Assembly: GCA_000500915.1 (NCBI GenBank)
Contig: AYNO01000016.1
Location: forward strand, 1 to 36,842
Source of the DNA: Rhodobacter sp. CACIA14H1
GTDB lineage: Bacteria > Pseudomonadota > Alphaproteobacteria > Rhodobacterales > Rhodobacteraceae
Length of the DNA stretch: 36,842 nucleotides
Direction: 5' to 3'
This document shows positions 15,863 to 24,725 of the stretch, in pieces. The number at the start of each line of letters is the position of its first letter. Positions within the stretch are counted from its first letter, which is position 1. Under the pieces are notes generated by a model, which saw only the letters and a program-made list of their open reading frames with translations, was not told the DNA's origin and did not search any database. Made by a program: the position numbers and the translations under genes.

Positions 15863-16938
15863 ATGATCCGACTGCGCCATTTCGGCCCCGCCATGACTGC
15901 CCCTTCCGTGACCGAGGCCATCCGTGCCGCAGCGGGGCGGCGGTCGGGTTGCTGGTCTGCGACCTGATCCTGTGGCTGGCATCGCCCGGCGGGGCGGGGC
16001 TTTTCCTGCTGATCGCCCCGTTCGGCGCATCGGCTTTCCTCGTCTTTGTCGTGCCGAACAGCCCGCTGGCGCAGCCTTGGTCGGTGCTGGCGGGCAATAC
16101 GCTGGCCGCCCTTGCCGCGCTGGCCGTGCTGGAGGTGACGACGGACCCGCTGATCGCCGCGCCTGCCGCCGTAGCCATGGCCATACTGTCGATGGCCGCC
16201 ACCCGCGCCTTCCATCCGCCTGCGGGGGCGGTTGCGCTGGCCACGGTCATCGCGGCGCAGTCGGCGGGATTTCCGGGCCTGTCCTTCGCCCTGTCGCCGG
16301 TCCTGACCGGATCTGCCGCGCTGGTGGCCGCCGGCATCCTGTGGAACCGCGCGACGGGCCGTGTCTATCCGTTCCGCCAGCCCCCCGCACCTTCGCCGCA
16401 CGGCACCGCCGACCCCGCGCCGGATCGCAGGCTGGGCCTTGCGCCCGCAGAACTGGCGCATCTGCTGGACCGGCTGCGCATGTCGCCCAATATCGGCGTC
16501 GAGGACCTTGCCCGCGTCCTGACCGCCGCCGAAACCGAGGCGGCGGCGCATCATCTGGGACATCTGACCGCCGCAGGGATCATGTCGCGCGATCTGGTGA
16601 CGGCGTCGCCCGGGGACAGGTTGCCGGACCTTGCCGAAACCTTCCGCGCCCACCGCTTCAAGACCCTGCCGGTCAGCGACCATGGGCGCTATGCCGGTCT
16701 TGTGGACCAGTCCGCCCTGCTGGGCCTGACCGACCCCTCGACCACCGCCGCCGATCTGGCAAGGCCGGTTGCGACGCTGCCGCCATCCGCGACGGCTGCG
16801 GAACTGATGGACCTGCTGGCGGACGGGCACCAGCAGGCGGTGCCGATCCTTGACGGGCCGCATCTTGCGGGTCTGGTGACGCGGTCGGACCTGATCGCGC
16901 TGCTGTCGGCCCGCCTGCGCGACGGCTGGACCGCGTGA
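15863..16938 (+). pseudogene. HPP family membrane protein with C-terminal CBS domains (one-base frameshift near the start)
   Basis: A GGAGG Shine-Dalgarno six bases before the ATG at 15863 marks the start. The frame opens MIRLRHFGPAMTAPSVTEAIRAAAG, the usual N-terminus of HPP proteins, but then needs one extra G in the run at 15934-15937 to continue as AAVGLLVCDLILWL and the rest. Corrected, the protein would have about 358 residues. The HPP part has about four hydrophobic helices with LIAPFGASAFLVFVVPNSPLAQPWSVLAGN and the HPPAGAVAL motif that names the family. Two CBS-type segments follow in the C-terminal half (GIMSRDLVTASPGDRL...; VATLPPSATAAELMDLL...). CBS domains usually sense adenine nucleotides; some HPP proteins are implicated in nitrite transport. 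The uncorrected frame from 15841 would have a nonsense N-terminus. Confidence 0.82.
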
Positions 16939-16977
16939 CGGCTGGACAGCGGGGCCGGTGCATGGCCTTATCGCCCC

Positions 16978-17450
16978 ATGCCAAGCGCCATCGAAGCCCT
17001 GCACATGGACTGCGCCCGTCTGGGCACGCGGCTTTTCACGCTGACGACGCATGACGTGGCGGGCGGGCTGTTCCGCCGCGCCTATACATCGCATCCGCTG
17101 GAATATCCGCTGCACGGGACCAAGCCGATGGTGCGGGATGCGTGGTACGACCTGTGCATCACCCGCGCCGAGCCCTTCGTCGCCAACAGTCCCGAAGAAT
17201 TCGCCGCGCTTTATCCCGACCACGCGCTGATCACCGCGATGGGTCTGGGGTCCGCCGCCAACCTGCCTGTCCTTGCCGATGACGGCACCGTTCCCGCAAC
17301 GGTCAACCTGCTGGCCGGGGCGCGGCATTTCACGATGGAAAGGCTTGCGGCCTATGCCGCGCTGATCGACCTGCGGCGCGGGGATATCCTAGCGCTGGCC
17401 CCGCCCCGTCCGCGCCGCCGGTCACGGAACCGGTGGCCGACGGGCCGTGA
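16978..17450 (+). CDS. GAF-domain-like protein (probable one-base frameshift at the 3' end)
   Basis: The chain starts MPSAIEALHMDCARLGTRLFTLTTHDVAGGLFRRAYTSHPLEYPLHGTKPM and continues through FVANSPEEFAALYPDHALITAMGLGSAANLPVL and VNLLAGARHFTMERLAAYAALI, the layout of a single small GAF domain (ligand-sensing fold). The uninterrupted frame runs on to 17574, overlapping the LysR gene by about 100 bp with an arginine- and serine-rich nonsense tail. Adding one G to the run at 17380-17383 instead gives an ordinary Ala/Pro/Val-rich end and a stop at 17448-17450, 21 bp before LysR. That corrected end (about 157 residues) is given here. Ligand and partner are unknown; it lies between the HPP/CBS and LysR genes. 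Confidence 0.6.
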
Positions 17451-17471
17451 CGGGCTGTCGGGACGGTCGCC

Positions 17472-18375
17472 ATGGCCTTCACGCTCCGCCAGTTGCAGTT
17501 CTTCGTCGCCGCCGCCGAGGCGGGCAGCGTTTCGGGCGCGGCGCGGGCGCTGTCCATCTCGCAATCCTCGGTGACGGAGGCGATCCGGGCGCTGGAGGAT
17601 GATCTGGGGGGTGCTGCTCTTCGACCGGCAGGCGCGGGGGTTGCTGATCACCCACAAGGGCAGCGCCTTCCTGCGCCATGCCCGGCAGATCCTTGCAGAC
17701 GTGGCCACCGCCCGCACCGCCTTCCGGGACGAGGCCGAGACGGCGACGGGCAGGCTGTCGCTGGGGGTGACGTCGCTGGTGGCGGGCTATGTGCTGTCGG
17801 ACATCCTGTCCCGCTTCCGCCGCGCCTTTCCGCAGGTGGAACTGAACGTGATCGAGGATAACGGGGAATACCTGCAACACCTGCTGATCGGGGGGGAGCT
17901 CGATGTCGCGGTCCTGCTGACCTCGTCCGTCAGGGACCGCATGGCATTGCAGGTGGAAACCCTGCTGGTGTCGCCCTACCGGCTGTGGCTGCCGCTGGGC
18001 CATCCGCTGGCGCAGCAGGAGGCCATCGCGCTGGAGGAACTGGCAGGGCAGCCGCTGATCCAGCTGATGGTGGACGAGATCGAGGAGTCGACCCGCCGCC
18101 TGACGGCCGCGCTGCCGGTGAAACCGGAAGTGGCCTTCCGCACGCGGTCGGTAGAGGCGGTGCGGTCGCTGGTCGCCACCGGCGCGGGGCTGGCGATCCT
18201 GCCCAGCCTTGTCTATCGCCCCTGGTCGCTGGAAGGCGACCGGATCGAAATCCGCGACGTGTCGGGCGACCTGCCCACGGTGCAGGTCGGTCTGGCCTGG
18301 CGACGGGGCGCACCGCTGTCGCCGCCGGCGCTGAACTTCATCCGGTCGGCGCAGTCCAGCGTTCCGAACCGTTGA
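17472..18375 (+). pseudogene. LysR-family transcriptional regulator (one-base frameshift)
   Basis: The N-terminus MAFTLRQLQFFVAAAEAGSVSGAARALSISQSSVTEAIRALEDDLG is a complete LysR winged helix-turn-helix. The frame then breaks at the run of six G at 17606-17611; removing one G continues as VLLFDRQARGLLITHKGSAFLRHARQIL and on through the effector-binding domain. Corrected, the protein would have 300 residues, typical for LysR. The effector domain includes LSLGVTSLVAGYVLSDILSRFRRAFPQVELNVIEDN and VAFRTRSVEAVRSLVATGAGLAILP. The target genes are not evident; candidates are the adjacent HPP and GAF genes or the polyamine operon beyond the low-G+C block. It could be intact if the extra G is a sequencing error. 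Confidence 0.85.
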
Positions 18376-18419
18376 CCGGCGGCGCGAGACAGGTCGGAGT
18401 CAAGCTGCCTTCGAAGGGC

Positions 18420-19397
18420 TCATGTGTCGCGGCACTTTGAGCGTACGTCGCTTTCGCGTGCCTTTACATAGACTTCGAACGATCCGGGAGTTTCATACTC
18501 CTTCGCGATCTTTTTCCGGACAAGGTCGTTTTCTTCAGCTGAGAACCGGAATGCATAGTTGGTTCCGACTTGCTGTGCATGATCAAGGATGCTCATCGCA
18601 TTCCGACATGCAGTGCGGCGATCCCTTTCGGCAAGGACATTGGGGATGGCAACGGCAAATTTCCACAACTTCACGCGCGCATCCAGATAGGCAGTGCGAT
18701 GCGTGTCGAGCGCGTCAGGAGCGTTTCCGAGGTAGAAAGAGATTTTCTTTCCAAGGCTTTCGGGCGGGATGATCAGGAAACGGCTATCTTCGGTCCAGAC
18801 GGAATGATCGATCGCCTGCGACAACCTTACCGAATAGTCCGCAGCGCTTTTGACCAGACGCCGCGCGGCACTTCCGAACTCGGTCCGGAGGTCTTCTTCC
18901 CGGTCGATCCGGAAGACTTCGAGGAACTGGAGCATCCGGAAGAAACCATCATTCAATTCATCGCCCTGCCGCGCACCGGCACTGACATATGCTTCCCTTG
19001 CACTGCGCGAGGATGAAGAAATGATCGGAAACTCGATTTCCGTCTTTGCCGAACGGGTCGCATCCAGAACGGCCACTTCGAACGAAACATCGATGTTTCG
19101 GCCTGCATAGGCGTCACCTGCCGGAAGCTGGATCCCTTCGACGGTCACTTCCAGACGGGCAAATCCGCCGATCCAGGCCGCTTCCGGCAACTCGAAAGCA
19201 TAGACGGTAGAGTTGTCCTGCGATGTCCGGACGCCGGTTACCAGAGTTGCGCCGTACAGGCTCCGCAAGGACACGGACGCGCGGGAATGCTGGCCGGATT
19301 CTCCGCTGAGCTTGATGGACAGCGAACTTTGGGCCAAGGCAGGCATAGCCGCAAGAAATGCAAGAAACGCTGCAAGGGAGGCAGCCAGCAGACGCAT
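18420..19397 (-). CDS. uncharacterised secreted protein, second gene of a lower-G+C pair
   Basis: No family was recognised. The 325-residue protein starts MRLLAASLAAFLAFLAAMPALA, a Sec signal peptide with cleavage expected after ALA at residue 22. Residues about 25-115 look like a beta-sandwich (SLSIKL, ASVSLRSL, STVYAFELPE, ARLEVTVEGIQL, DVSFEVAVLD). Residues about 130-325 are predominantly helical and charged (DELNDGFFRMLQFLEVFRI, EFGSAARRLVKSAADYSVRLSQAI, ARVKLWKFAVAIPNVLAERDRRTAC). Two cysteines, near 264 and 322, could form a disulfide in the periplasm. The start is chosen for the signal peptide; an in-frame ATG 57 bp upstream would bury it. It overlaps the stop of the upstream membrane-protein gene as TGATG, implying coupled production and probably a joint role at the membrane. 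G+C is visibly below that of neighbours, suggesting horizontal origin. Confidence 0.7.
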   Translation of the reverse strand: MRLLAASLAAFLAFLAAMPALAQSSLSIKLSGESGQHSRASVSLRSLYGATLVTGVRTSQDNSTVYAFELPEAAWIGGFARLEVTVEGIQLPAGDAYAGRNIDVSFEVAVLDATRSAKTEIEFPIISSSSRSAREAYVSAGARQGDELNDGFFRMLQFLEVFRIDREEDLRTEFGSAARRLVKSAADYSVRLSQAIDHSVWTEDSRFLIIPPESLGKKISFYLGNAPDALDTHRTAYLDARVKLWKFAVAIPNVLAERDRRTACRNAMSILDHAQQVGTNYAFRFSAEENDLVRKKIAKEYETPGSFEVYVKARESDVRSKCRDT

Positions 19398-20041
19398 CAC
19401 GCCTTTTCCTTCTTGAGCAGTCCAAGCGAAGCGCCAATAAGCAAGGCATCGCAAAGACGCAGAAATTGCAGGAATCCGGTGAGCGAGGCACTGATCATCT
19501 CGACCGAGATATCCGCTGCACCGAAACGGTCCTTCAGATAACCCAGGGCCGAAAAACCCAAGCCGCTAATCGGTGTATCGGACGTCAAAAGGTATTGTGC
19601 TGCGATAGACACACAAAACCCTGCCAGAAGTGCGACGATCAGGAACATCCGCGCATTGCTCGTGCGAACCAGTGTCGTGTTCTGGGACACAAGGAAGCCG
19701 ACGAAGCCCGCAAATATTCCCCCGCCAAAACCGAGGGTCGCCGAGAACTCGGTGTAGTCTTTGGCGACGATTTCCAAGGTGAAGTAAACGACGCGGCCGG
19801 TGTTATAAAGGATGGCTCCGGCCGTGGTCGTCGCGCCATCAGGGCCGTTGTCGGCGTCAGGAACAAGGCAGAAGGACAACTCGGCCTGACACCCGGCAAT
19901 GGAAACCGCGATCAGGACCGCTGGAATGTGCAGCAGGAAGAGAACGCAAATAATCGCTCTTTTCAGAAGGGCCAGCTGCGCCCTGTTTGGAGTGCCCATC
20001 GAGAACTTGCCAAGGACCTTACCATCCGGCTCGTTAGTCAT
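19397..20041 (-). CDS. uncharacterised four-helix membrane protein, first gene of a lower-G+C pair
   Basis: No family was recognised. The 214-residue protein has four likely transmembrane segments: about 27-50 (AIICVLFLLHIPAVLIAVSI), 100-118 (GFGGGIFAGFVGFLV), 131-152 (MFLIVALLAGFCVSIAAQY) and 185-209. Between the first two lies a loop of about 50 residues with two cysteines near 51 and 58, probably periplasmic. The C-terminus is short and basic (LLKKEKA). Its stop codon overlaps the start of the secreted-protein gene (TGATG). Hand-counted G+C of 19561-19620 is 48%, against 68% in a comparable stretch of the LysR gene (17761-17820). The start at 20041 is the first ATG; an alternative at 19999 would remove 14 residues. 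No Shine-Dalgarno is obvious for either. Confidence 0.65.
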   Translation of the reverse strand: MTNEPDGKVLGKFSMGTPNRAQLALLKRAIICVLFLLHIPAVLIAVSIAGCQAELSFCLVPDADNGPDGATTTAGAILYNTGRVVYFTLEIVAKDYTEFSATLGFGGGIFAGFVGFLVSQNTTLVRTSNARMFLIVALLAGFCVSIAAQYLLTSDTPISGLGFSALGYLKDRFGAADISVEMISASLTGFLQFLRLCDALLIGASLGLLKKEKA

Positions 20042-20415
20042 TTGACCACCGGCTGTTGATGGCCACCGCGTTTACTTGTTGGACTTCCACACACATAGGC
20101 ATTCGTCGCCCGCGCTCCCTCGGCAGTTAAAACTAGGTTAGCCGCGGTGTTCGTGGGATAGCTATGACATTTTTTCCACTTTGCGTTGCGCCTTTGCAAC
20201 CCCAGCGGTGACGCGCGGCATGGCATGGGGTTGCCTGTTGCCCCTCTCGCCATTGTCGGGTCGTGCCAGAAGTGCCCATAGACCTATCGGAAAAACCGAA
20301 TGAGCCCATCAGCGTTTTGATATTGCGAAATGGCAGGCGCAGCCTACCGTTGTGTCCCATGACCGGAAAACCGGCAGTCCGCGCCATGTGCGCCGTCTCA
20401 TCAGGGAGAATTTGC
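20042..20415. other. gene-free intergenic stretch upstream of the polyamine operon
   Basis: These 374 bases separate two divergent transcripts. No convincing reading frame was found: the small frames present have no initiation signal or recognisable protein. The stretch is lower in G+C than average and includes a T-rich tract (20168-20175) and TTGATA at 20316-20321, a possible -35 element for the binding-protein gene, but no clear -10 partner was found. Promoters for both directions are expected here. Confidence 0.5.
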
Positions 20416-21579
20416 ATGACCAGACGCAGCCTGAAGCTTGCCGCCACCTCTGCCCTCGCCCTCGTTACCGGACTGACGCCCGCGCTGGCGCAGATGACCG
20501 AGGTCGGCCCCGGAGAAGGGGCGCTGTCGATCGTCGCATGGGCGGGTTACATCGAGCGCGGCGAGACGGACCCCGCCTTCGACTGGGTGACGAAATTCGA
20601 GGAAGCGTCGGGCTGCAAGGTCAGCGTCAAGACGGCCAACACCTCGGACGAGATGGTCGCGCTGATGAACGAGGGCGGCTTCGACCTTGTCACCGCGTCG
20701 GGTGACGCCTCGCTGCGGCTGATCGCGGGGGATCGCGTGCAGGAGATCAACACCGCGCTGATCCCGTCCTGGGGGACGATCGACCCGCGCCTGCAGAACG
20801 CGCCGTGGTATGTGGTGGACGGCAAGCATTACGGGGTGCCCTACATGTGGGGGCCGAACGTGCTGATGTACAACACCGAGGTGTTCAAGGAACCCCCGAC
20901 CTCGTGGAACGTGGTGTTCGAGGAGATGACGCTGGGCGACGGCCAGTCGAACAAGGGCCGCGTTCAGGCCTATGACGGGCCGATCCACATCGCAGATGCG
21001 GCGCAATACCTGATGTTCCACAAGCCGGAGCTGGGGATCACCTCGCCCTACGAGCTGAACGAGGACCAGTACAAGGCCGCGCTGGACCTGCTGCGCGGGC
21101 AGCGCAACCTTGTCAGCCGCTACTGGCATGACGCCTTCATCCAGATCGACGATTTCAAGAACGAGGGCGTGGTCGCGTCGGGGTCGTGGCCGTTCCAGGT
21201 GAACCTGCTCAAGGCGGGCGGGGCGCCGGTCGCGTCGGTCATCCCGCAGGAAGGGGCGACGGGCTGGGCCGATACGACCATGCTGCACGTGGACAGCGAG
21301 CATCCGAACTGCGCCTATATGTGGTTCGAGCACCAGCTTTCGTCCAACCTGCAATCCGACCTGTCGGTCTGGTTCGGGGCGAACCCGTCGGTTCCCGCCG
21401 CCTGCACGGACGGGCGCGGGATGCAGACGGCCGAGGGCTGCACGGCGAACGGGCTGGATGACTTCGACAAGATCCGCTTCTGGACCACGCCTGTCGCCGA
21501 CTGCTCGCAGGGCGAAGATACCTGCGTGCCCTATTACCGCTGGGTGTCGGACTATATCGGCGTGATCGGCGGCCGCTGA
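20416..21579 (+). CDS. periplasmic spermidine/putrescine-type ABC transporter binding protein (YdcS-like)
   Basis: The 387-residue protein starts MTRRSLKLAATSALALVTGLTPALAQ, a signal peptide for export; GGGAG lies upstream of this ATG. The mature chain has the PotD/PotF-type opening LSIVAWAGYIERG, then FDWVTKFEEASGCKVSVKTANTSDEMVALMNEGGFDLVTASGDASLRLI and YGVPYMWGPNVLMYNTEVF, all typical of polyamine-binding proteins. Four cysteines near the C-terminus (ACTDGRGMQTAEGC; DCSQGEDTC) may form two disulfides, as reported for YdcS-like proteins. It captures an amine, probably putrescine or spermidine, in the periplasm. A stem-loop follows before the ATPase gene. Gene order (binding protein, ATPase, two permeases, aldehyde dehydrogenase) mirrors E. 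coli ydcSTUV-patD. Confidence 0.88.
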   Translation: MTRRSLKLAATSALALVTGLTPALAQMTEVGPGEGALSIVAWAGYIERGETDPAFDWVTKFEEASGCKVSVKTANTSDEMVALMNEGGFDLVTASGDASLRLIAGDRVQEINTALIPSWGTIDPRLQNAPWYVVDGKHYGVPYMWGPNVLMYNTEVFKEPPTSWNVVFEEMTLGDGQSNKGRVQAYDGPIHIADAAQYLMFHKPELGITSPYELNEDQYKAALDLLRGQRNLVSRYWHDAFIQIDDFKNEGVVASGSWPFQVNLLKAGGAPVASVIPQEGATGWADTTMLHVDSEHPNCAYMWFEHQLSSNLQSDLSVWFGANPSVPAACTDGRGMQTAEGCTANGLDDFDKIRFWTTPVADCSQGEDTCVPYYRWVSDYIGVIGGR

Positions 21580-21604
21580 TCCGGCCTTTCGCCTGATGAA
21601 GCAG

Positions 21605-21630
21605 GGTGTGCGCCTGATCCGGCGCACACC
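21605..21630 (+). terminator. intra-operon stem-loop after the binding-protein gene
   Basis: GGTGTGCGCC (21605-21614) pairs perfectly with GGCGCACACC (21621-21630) around a six-base loop. Only a weak T-rich tract (GTTCCTTTCC) follows, so it is more likely a partial terminator or an mRNA-stabilising structure than a full stop. Such structures commonly follow binding-protein genes and allow them to be made in excess over transporter subunits. Confidence 0.6.
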
Positions 21631-21660
21631 GTTCCTTTCCCGTTGCCTGTTGGACGCCCC

Positions 21661-22668
21661 ATGACCGCAGCCGTCGAATTCCAGAACGTGTCGCGCCATT
21701 TCGGCCCTGCGAACGCCCCCGTGAAGGCGGTGGACGGGGTGGACCTGACCATCGCCGAAGGGTCGTTCTTTGCCATGCTGGGGCCGTCCGGGTCGGGCAA
21801 GACCACCTGCCTGCGGCTGATTTCGGGGTTTGAAAAGCCGACGGGCGGTGTGATCCGCATCTTCGGGCAGGATGTCAGCGACATCCCCCCGAACCGGCGC
21901 AACGTCAATACGGTGTTCCAGGACTACGCGCTGTTTCCGCACATGAACGTGCGGGACAACGTGGCCTATGGCCCGATGGTCAAGGGTGTGGACCGCCGCA
22001 CCCGCGAGGCGCAGGCGGAGGAGATGCTGGCGCTGGTGAAGCTGGAGGGTTACGGCGACCGTAAGCCGGGGCAGTTGTCGGGCGGGCAGCGGCAGCGGGT
22101 GGCGCTGGCGCGGGCGCTGGTGAACGAACCCAAGGTGCTGCTGCTGGACGAACCGCTGGGGGCGCTGGACCTGAAGCTGCGCGAGGCGATGCAGGACGAG
22201 TTGAAGGCGCTGCAGGCGCGGCTGGGGATCACCTTCGTCTTCGTGACGCATGACCAGGGCGAGGCTTTGTCGATGGCCGACAGCCTTGCGGTGTTCAACG
22301 AAGGCAAGATCGCCCAGATCGGGACCCCGAAGGAGATCTATTCCCACCCGCGCACGCGGTTCGTGGCGGATTTCGTGGGGTCGTCCAACGTGCTGGCGCC
22401 GGAGGTGACGCGGGCCTTTGGCGGGCCGGCGAAATGGGCTTCGCTGCGGCCCGAGATGCTGCGGGTCACGGCTGCCGACGGGGTGGCGCTGTCGGGGGTG
22501 GTGACGGGGCTGCGCTACCTTGGCGCGGGGTCGCGGGTGACGGTGGCGGTGAACGGGACGGAGGTGGCGGCGCAACTGCCTGCGGGGCAGGCGGTGCCGG
22601 AGGCGGGGGCGGTGGTCGGGCTGGCCTTCGATCCGTCGGCGCTGCATGTGATGGAGGGGGAGCGGTGA
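21661..22668 (+). CDS. potA: polyamine ABC transporter ATP-binding protein
   Basis: This 335-residue cytoplasmic ATPase powers the transporter. Walker A is GPSGSGKTT (about 41-49), the Q-loop [12 protein letters not shown], the ABC signature [15 protein letters not shown], Walker [13 protein letters not shown] and the H-loop VTHDQGEA, all intact. The C-terminal part (from about residue 235, [15 protein letters not shown] onward) is a TOBE domain of the PotA/CysA type. The ATG at 21661 gives [15 protein letters not shown], the expected strand-one start; the ATG 18 bp earlier adds only MPVGRP. It follows the binding-protein gene by 81 bp. A 300-bp hairpin-rich gap separates it from the first permease gene. 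Confidence 0.92.
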   Translation: MTAAVEFQNVSRHFGPANAPVKAVDGVDLTIAEGSFFAMLGPSGSGKTTCLRLISGFEKPTGGVIRIFGQDVSDIPPNRRNVNTVFQDYALFPHMNVRDNVAYGPMVKGVDRRTREAQAEEMLALVKLEGYGDRKPGQLSGGQRQRVALARALVNEPKVLLLDEPLGALDLKLREAMQDELKALQARLGITFVFVTHDQGEALSMADSLAVFNEGKIAQIGTPKEIYSHPRTRFVADFVGSSNVLAPEVTRAFGGPAKWASLRPEMLRVTAADGVALSGVVTGLRYLGAGSRVTVAVNGTEVAAQLPAGQAVPEAGAVVGLAFDPSALHVMEGER

Positions 22669-22968
22669 TCGGCCCCTGTTCCCCAGCGGTGGTGACGAGA
22701 GGACCGACGCGAAAAGGTCCTGTGGACCTTTTCGCCGGTCCGATTGGAGGCGAGGCAACGAGCCTCCAAGGGGTGTTCATCCTGCCTGACGCCGGGGGCA
22801 CGGGACGCGCCCGCCCCGGTGGGGGCGCTTGTCGCCCCCGCCGCCCGGGGGCGGGGGCGGCCCGTGCGCGGGCGCACGGGCGGGACGGGTTGGACCGTTG
22901 CCCTGCAAGCGCGCGTCACGTGCCGCGCGCTCTGCCAGCCGTGGCGGTTGCACCGGACGGGGGGCCGA
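22669..22968 (+). repeat. hairpin-rich intergenic array between the ATPase and permease genes
   Basis: This 300-base gap inside the transporter operon holds no gene. It contains at least four strong inverted repeats: a perfect 12-bp stem at 22709-22735 (GCGAAAAGGTCC / GGACCTTTTCGC, loop TGT); an 8-bp stem at 22744-22769 (TTGGAGGC / GCCTCCAA); GGGGGCG / CGCCCCC at 22821-22839, which competes with CGCCCCCGCC / GGCGGGGGCG at 22833-22859; and a 9-bp stem at 22860-22881 (GCCCGTGCG / CGCACGGGC). No T run follows any of them. The cluster may slow RNases or reduce permease expression relative to upstream genes. It looks like an inserted palindromic intergenic repeat, but no second copy was noticed in the window. 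Confidence 0.75.
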
Positions 22969-23913
22969 ATGACCACACAGACCCCCGCCATCCTGCCCGA
23001 ACGCGGGCTTGCCGACCGTCTGACCGCCCTGTTCTGGCGGCATCCGCGCCTGTTGCTGGCCGTGCTGCTGACGCCGCCGCTGCTGTGGCTGGGGGTGGTC
23101 TATCTGGGGTCTCTGGCGGCGCTGCTGCTGCAGTCCTTCTATTCGATCGACGAATTCTCGGGTCTGGTGAAGCAGGAATTCACGCTGAAGACCTATGCGG
23201 AACTCTTCCGCGCCCAGAATCTGGACATCATCATCCGCACGCTGGTCATGTCGGCCGCCGTCACCATCGGCTGCGCGGTCATCGCCTTTCCCATCGCCTA
23301 TTACGCCGCCCGCTTCGCCAAGGGGAAATGGAAGGCGGTGTTCTACCTTGGCGTCATGCTGCCGCTCTGGTCGTCCTACCTGGTCAAGGTCTATGCCTGG
23401 AAGCTGATCCTTGCAAAGGAAGGCATCATCACATGGGCCGCCGAAGGCGCGGGTCTTTCGATGGTGCTGAACGCCATCCTGTCCATCCCCGGCATCGGGG
23501 GGAATTCCCTGTCCACCAGCCCGCTCGGCACCTTCCTCGTCTTCGTCTATGTCTGGCTGCCCTACATGATCCTGCCGATGCAGGCCGCGCTGGAGCGGGT
23601 GCCGGCATCGATGCTGGAGGCGTCGGCGGACCTTGGCGCGTCGCGGGCGCAGACCTTCCGGACCGTCATCCTTCCGCTGGCCATGCCCGGTGTCATCGCG
23701 GGGTCGATCTTCACCTTCTCGCTGACGATGGGGGATTACATCATCCCGCAGATCGTCGGCACATCGGCGCGGTTCATCGGGCTGGCGGTCTATCAGTTGC
23801 AGGGAACGGCGGGGAACATCCCGCTGGCGGCGGCCTTTGCCGTGGTGCCCATCGTGATCATGGTGATCTATCTGATGATCGCCAAGCGGAAGGGGGCCTT
23901 CGATGCACTCTGA
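22969..23913 (+). CDS. polyamine ABC transporter permease (PotB/YdcU type)
   Basis: The 314-residue inner-membrane permease starts [34 protein letters not shown]. About six transmembrane helices are visible, beginning with [32 protein letters not shown]. The EAA loop that contacts the ATPase is [26 protein letters not shown] near residues 222-247. Just upstream of the ATG is a run of six G, the only Shine-Dalgarno-like feature. Together with the next gene it forms the heterodimeric channel. The second permease gene overlaps its end by 11 bp. It lies behind the 300-bp hairpin array, so its expression may be lower than that of the ATPase. Confidence 0.9.
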   Translation: MTTQTPAILPERGLADRLTALFWRHPRLLLAVLLTPPLLWLGVVYLGSLAALLLQSFYSIDEFSGLVKQEFTLKTYAELFRAQNLDIIIRTLVMSAAVTIGCAVIAFPIAYYAARFAKGKWKAVFYLGVMLPLWSSYLVKVYAWKLILAKEGIITWAAEGAGLSMVLNAILSIPGIGGNSLSTSPLGTFLVFVYVWLPYMILPMQAALERVPASMLEASADLGASRAQTFRTVILPLAMPGVIAGSIFTFSLTMGDYIIPQIVGTSARFIGLAVYQLQGTAGNIPLAAAFAVVPIVIMVIYLMIAKRKGAFDAL

Positions 23914-24709
23914 CCGCGCCTCGCTTGGCCTGAAGATCGCCGCCGTCGGGGGGTTGCTGTTCCTGCACCTGCCGATCCTGCTGATCTTCCTCTACGCCTT
24001 CACGACCGAGGACAAGTCCTACCAGTTCCCGCCCCCCGGCCTGACCACCCAATGGTTCGGCGTGGCATGGAACCGCGAGGATATCTGGCCGCCCCTGTAC
24101 CTGTCGCTGTGGGTGGCGACGGTGGCGACCTTTGTCGCCATGATCCTCGGCACGCTGGTTTCGGCCGCGATGGCGCGGACGTCCTTCTTCGGGCGGGAAC
24201 AGATCAGCCTGCTGATCATCCTGCCCATCGCGCTGCCCGGCGTCATCACGGGCATGTCGCTGCGGTCGGCCTTTTCGATCATGGACATCCCGTTTTCGAC
24301 ATGGACCATCATCCTCGGCCACGCGACCTTCTGCATCGTGATCGTCTATAACAACGCCGTCGCCCGCTTTCGCCGCCTGTCGGGCGGGATACTGGAGGCG
24401 TCGGCGGACCTTGGTGCCAACAGTTTCCAGACCTTCCGCTACGTCCTGCTGCCCAACCTCGGCACGGCGCTGCTGGCGGGGGGGATGCTGGCCTTTGCCC
24501 TGTCCTTCGACGAGGTGATCGTGACCACCTTCACGGCGGGACAGCAAAGCACGCTGCCCATCTGGATGCTGCAGGAACTGGTGCGGCCCCGTCAGCGTCC
24601 CGTCACCAACGTTGTCGCCATCGTCGTCTTCCTTGCCACCTTCGTTCCCATCCTCATCGCCTATTACCTCACCCGCGGCGGGTCAGAGACCGCCGGTTCG
24701 GGCAAATGA
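23903..24709 (+). CDS. polyamine ABC transporter permease (PotC/YdcV type)
   Basis: The 268-residue permease starts [33 protein letters not shown] with a transmembrane helix and has about six in all. Its EAA loop is [29 protein letters not shown] near residues 165-193, and [14 protein letters not shown] follows, a segment highly characteristic of PotC. It overlaps the first permease gene by 11 bp, which implies coupled translation and balanced amounts of the two subunits. The aldehyde dehydrogenase gene starts 16 bp after its stop. Confidence 0.9.
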   Translation: MHSDRASLGLKIAAVGGLLFLHLPILLIFLYAFTTEDKSYQFPPPGLTTQWFGVAWNREDIWPPLYLSLWVATVATFVAMILGTLVSAAMARTSFFGREQISLLIILPIALPGVITGMSLRSAFSIMDIPFSTWTIILGHATFCIVIVYNNAVARFRRLSGGILEASADLGANSFQTFRYVLLPNLGTALLAGGMLAFALSFDEVIVTTFTAGQQSTLPIWMLQELVRPRQRPVTNVVAIVVFLATFVPILIAYYLTRGGSETAGSGK

Positions 24710-24725
24710 CCAAAGGGAGGTCCCC

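Noticed and set aside
14845-17328. An 827-codon minus-strand frame opposite the SDR, crotonase, HPP and GAF genes
   Set aside because: Antisense shadow; it crosses several genes with strong plus-strand motifs.
20038-20253. A 71-codon minus-strand frame in the gap upstream of the polyamine operon
   Set aside because: No initiation signal, no recognisable protein and it overlaps the expected promoter region.
20401-22758. A 785-codon minus-strand frame opposite the binding-protein and ATPase genes
   Set aside because: Antisense shadow of two genes with clear family motifs.
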